A DNA stretch of 56,397 bases from Candidatus Rifleibacteriota bacterium (GTDB taxonomy: Bacteria; Muiribacteriota; Ozemobacteria; Ozemobacterales; Ozemobacteraceae). This document shows positions 55,084-56,397 of the stretch, one piece after another. Numbering within the stretch: the stretch's first letter is position 1; each line of letters begins with the position of its first letter. Location: assembly GCA_018818125.1 (NCBI GenBank), contig JAHISQ010000129.1, forward strand, positions 1-56,397, read 5' to 3'. The notes beneath the pieces are model-generated. The model worked only from the letters and a program-made list of their open reading frames with translations. It was not told the DNA's origin and did no database searches. A program made the position numbers and the translations under genes.

Positions 55084-55488
55084 AATGGCTCTCCACCTGA
55101 CCGGCGATTAGGCACGACCAATACTTTCTCGTCAATAGACTGGCACTAATCCTCAATCAGCGTTGCCATTGCCACCATTATAATCTCATCATTTGCCATC
55201 TTGGGCTAATTAAAAGTGAAGCCTATTTACAGTAGTGTAGTATGGATTTTATTCGGGCTTGCACTTGCTAGCGTTATAATCATTCTTGTAGGCCTATTGA
55301 TGAAACAGGCGTTTGCAAACTCGCCCACCTCCGCCGGGAGCCCGGCGGCCCCGGTGTCACGGCACTTTTTTTCTCGTGCCAAGAGGCAACAGTTGTTGTT
55401 AAAGCTTCTGAAAAACCCTCTTGTTACAAATTGTTTCTGGTGTTAATTTATCATTGCAAACAGAAGTTCTATTGGCAAGGAATCTGTA
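55084..55488. other. Mostly non-coding stretch at the edge of the LPS operon
   Basis: This stretch of about 400 bases has no convincing gene. It holds a TATAAT near 55179 without a matching -35 box. An eight-base GC palindrome lies at 55331-55348 (CCGCCGGG and complement). A second hairpin is at 55361-55380 (GGCAC and complement around a T-run). The coding style changes here from GC-balanced core genes to AT-richer accessory genes. Confidence 0.5.
55216..55446 (+). CDS. Possible small membrane protein, doubtful
   Basis: A GTG-started frame of 76 residues with a plausible membrane helix (VVWILFGLALASVIIILVGL). There is no Shine-Dalgarno, and the second half runs through the GC palindrome, giving unusual composition. 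It may be a real small protein or a fortuitous frame. Confidence 0.25.
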   Translation: MKPIYSSVVWILFGLALASVIIILVGLLMKQAFANSPTSAGSPAAPVSRHFFSRAKRQQLLLKLLKNPLVTNCFWC

Positions 55489-56043
55489 ATGGAAAAAGAG
55501 CTTATTTCTTTCGAAGAAATCGAAAAAAGAATTTACTCTATTAGCGGCACCAAAGTTATGCTTGATTCAGACCTTGCAGAGCTTTATGGAGTTAAAACAA
55601 GGGTTTTAAACCAGGCGGTTACAAGAAATAAAGAAAGATTTCCTTCCAACTTCATGTTTATTCTTTCTTCTAAGGAACAAGCAAACTTGAAGTCACAAAT
55701 TGTGACCTCAAGTTCTGAAAAAGGAGCAGACCAAACTTCTTGGGGTGGCAGAAGAACCGCGCCAAAAGCTTTTACAGAACATGGCATCTTAATGCTTGCA
55801 AATGTTATTCGAAGCCAAAAAGCTATTGATATTAGCATTCAGATTATTGAAGCATTTGTTCGGCTTCGAAAAGTAGGTCTTAGCTTTGCCGACTTTGCAT
55901 TAAGGCTTGAAGCGATAGAAAAGCGTCTTGAGAATCACGATGAAGCCTTTGAACTTTTTAACAATATTATTCTTCCTTTACTAGAATCTCCGGAACCCAA
56001 GAAAAGAAAAATCGGCTTTAAACCTGATAAAAACAAAAAATGA
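55489..56043 (+). CDS. ORF6N-domain protein
   Basis: A 184-residue protein. The N-terminal 90 residues match the ORF6N domain seen in phage and mobile-element proteins (VMLDSDLAELYGVKTRVLNQAVTRN, then RFPSNFMFIL), and TEHGILMLANVIRSQKAI is also typical. The C-terminal part is helical and basic. ORF6N proteins are probable DNA-binding or regulatory proteins of mobile elements. AAGGAAT is 12 bases before the ATG. AT content is higher than in the LPS genes, consistent with acquisition by transfer. Confidence 0.88.
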   Translation: MEKELISFEEIEKRIYSISGTKVMLDSDLAELYGVKTRVLNQAVTRNKERFPSNFMFILSSKEQANLKSQIVTSSSEKGADQTSWGGRRTAPKAFTEHGILMLANVIRSQKAIDISIQIIEAFVRLRKVGLSFADFALRLEAIEKRLENHDEAFELFNNIILPLLESPEPKKRKIGFKPDKNKK

Positions 56044-56053
56044 GAAATTGAGA

Positions 56054-56397
56054 ATGCATCGTATAGTAAGTATCATAACCATACTGCTGGTTCTGTTTTC
56101 TGCATCGTATTCGTATGCAGCGATTAACTACGACCAGAAAATTTCTGTCTACGACTCTGCAAAATCACAAATTCTGCGAAACATGGCCGAGAATTCGTCG
56201 TATTCAATTCTCGAAAATCGGCATTATCAGACGATTTCTCGCGTTAGTAACGACAACAACCGTAATCGTTACTATTCACCAGCCCTCGGCAGATTTACCA
56301 GCAAGGACCCGATAGGATTCGCCGCAGACGTAAATCTTTACAGGTATGCAGATGGCAACCCTGTAATTTACATTGATCCTTTCGGCTTCGTATCAGA
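56054..56397 (+). CDS. Short secreted RHS-core protein, 3'-truncated by the window edge
   Basis: A frame from ATG 56054 stays open to the end of the window (114 codons seen). A signal peptide (MHRIVSIITILLVLFSASYSYA) is followed by a spacer of about 50 residues and then the RHS-repeat-associated core consensus: RYYSPALGRFTSKDPIGF, then NLYRYADGNPV and IDPFGF. In full RHS/polymorphic toxins this core lies after many YD repeats and just before the toxin domain; here there are no YD repeats. The C-terminal domain, possibly a toxin, is beyond the edge. It lies 10 bases after the ORF6N gene. Confidence 0.85.
   Translation, partial: MHRIVSIITILLVLFSASYSYAAINYDQKISVYDSAKSQILRNMAENSSYSILENRHYQTISRVSNDNNRNRYYSPALGRFTSKDPIGFAADVNLYRYADGNPVIYIDPFGFVS

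Noticed and set aside
56115..56315. A 66-codon plus-strand frame at the right end
   Set aside because: It is out of frame with the RHS core, which is the conserved reading; the 66-residue product shows no family features.

Overview
The window comes from a diderm, LPS-bearing, probably motile bacterium with compact operons: many 4-base ATGA overlaps, AG-rich ribosome sites, and several near-consensus sigma-70 promoters. The outer membrane is inferred from Kdo transferase, an LpxL/HtrB-type acyltransferase, three GT9 heptosyltransferase-family genes, OmpA domains and a beta-barrel-like protein. The type IV pilus apparatus, class-3 prolyl-tRNA synthetase, and abundance of HEAT and TPR scaffold proteins suggest a poorly characterised lineage. 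A Riflebacteria-like candidate phylum is a guess from gene style; the sequence alone does not prove it.

Left part (1-16430). A 5'-truncated pyrimidine-nucleoside phosphorylase overlaps a dGTPase gene, which overlaps a chemoreceptor gene. A small membrane protein gene faces these and is divergent from a TPR/diguanylate cyclase pair; each side has its own strong promoter. On the minus strand lie a HEAT-repeat gene, apt and a NeuA-like cytidylyltransferase gene; then proS, with a perfect-consensus promoter buried in a palindrome upstream and a strong terminator downstream; then a three-gene operon of two PilT-family ATPases and a HEAT/TPR protein.

Centre (16595-34824). A consensus promoter drives ftsE-ftsX-envC. 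These encode the divisome ABC complex and a LytM protein without catalytic residues. ctpA, three prepilin-like proteins, pilB, pilM, pilN, pilO and a PilP-like protein follow, then a HEAT protein and two very large TPR proteins that appear to span the inner membrane. PilC, PilD, PilQ and a major pilin are not in the window.

Right-centre (34843-45677). This is the most unusual block. Two paralogous proteins, each a NitT/TauT-type solute-binding domain fused to an OmpA peptidoglycan-binding domain, flank a PspA/IM30 homologue. An ABC permease with a long insert, an ABC ATPase with a long N-terminal extension, a membrane coiled-coil protein and a Ycf46-like AAA+ ATPase follow. The arrangement looks like one envelope-associated system that joins a peptidoglycan-tethered sensor or transporter to an ESCRT-III-like membrane protein and an AAA+ motor. 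An orphan RsbW-type histidine-kinase-like ATPase lies convergent to it.

Right end (45868-56397). Two exported proteins, one with GspC/PilP-like and secretin-N-like regions, lead into an LPS operon: a DUF362 ferredoxin, an LpxL-like acyltransferase, waaA, and three GT9 genes. arfB and an Smr-domain gene follow. After about 400 bases with little convincing coding, an AT-richer ORF6N-domain gene and a short secreted RHS-core protein, cut by the window edge, mark an accessory region. No tRNA, rRNA, CRISPR array or insertion sequence was recognised.
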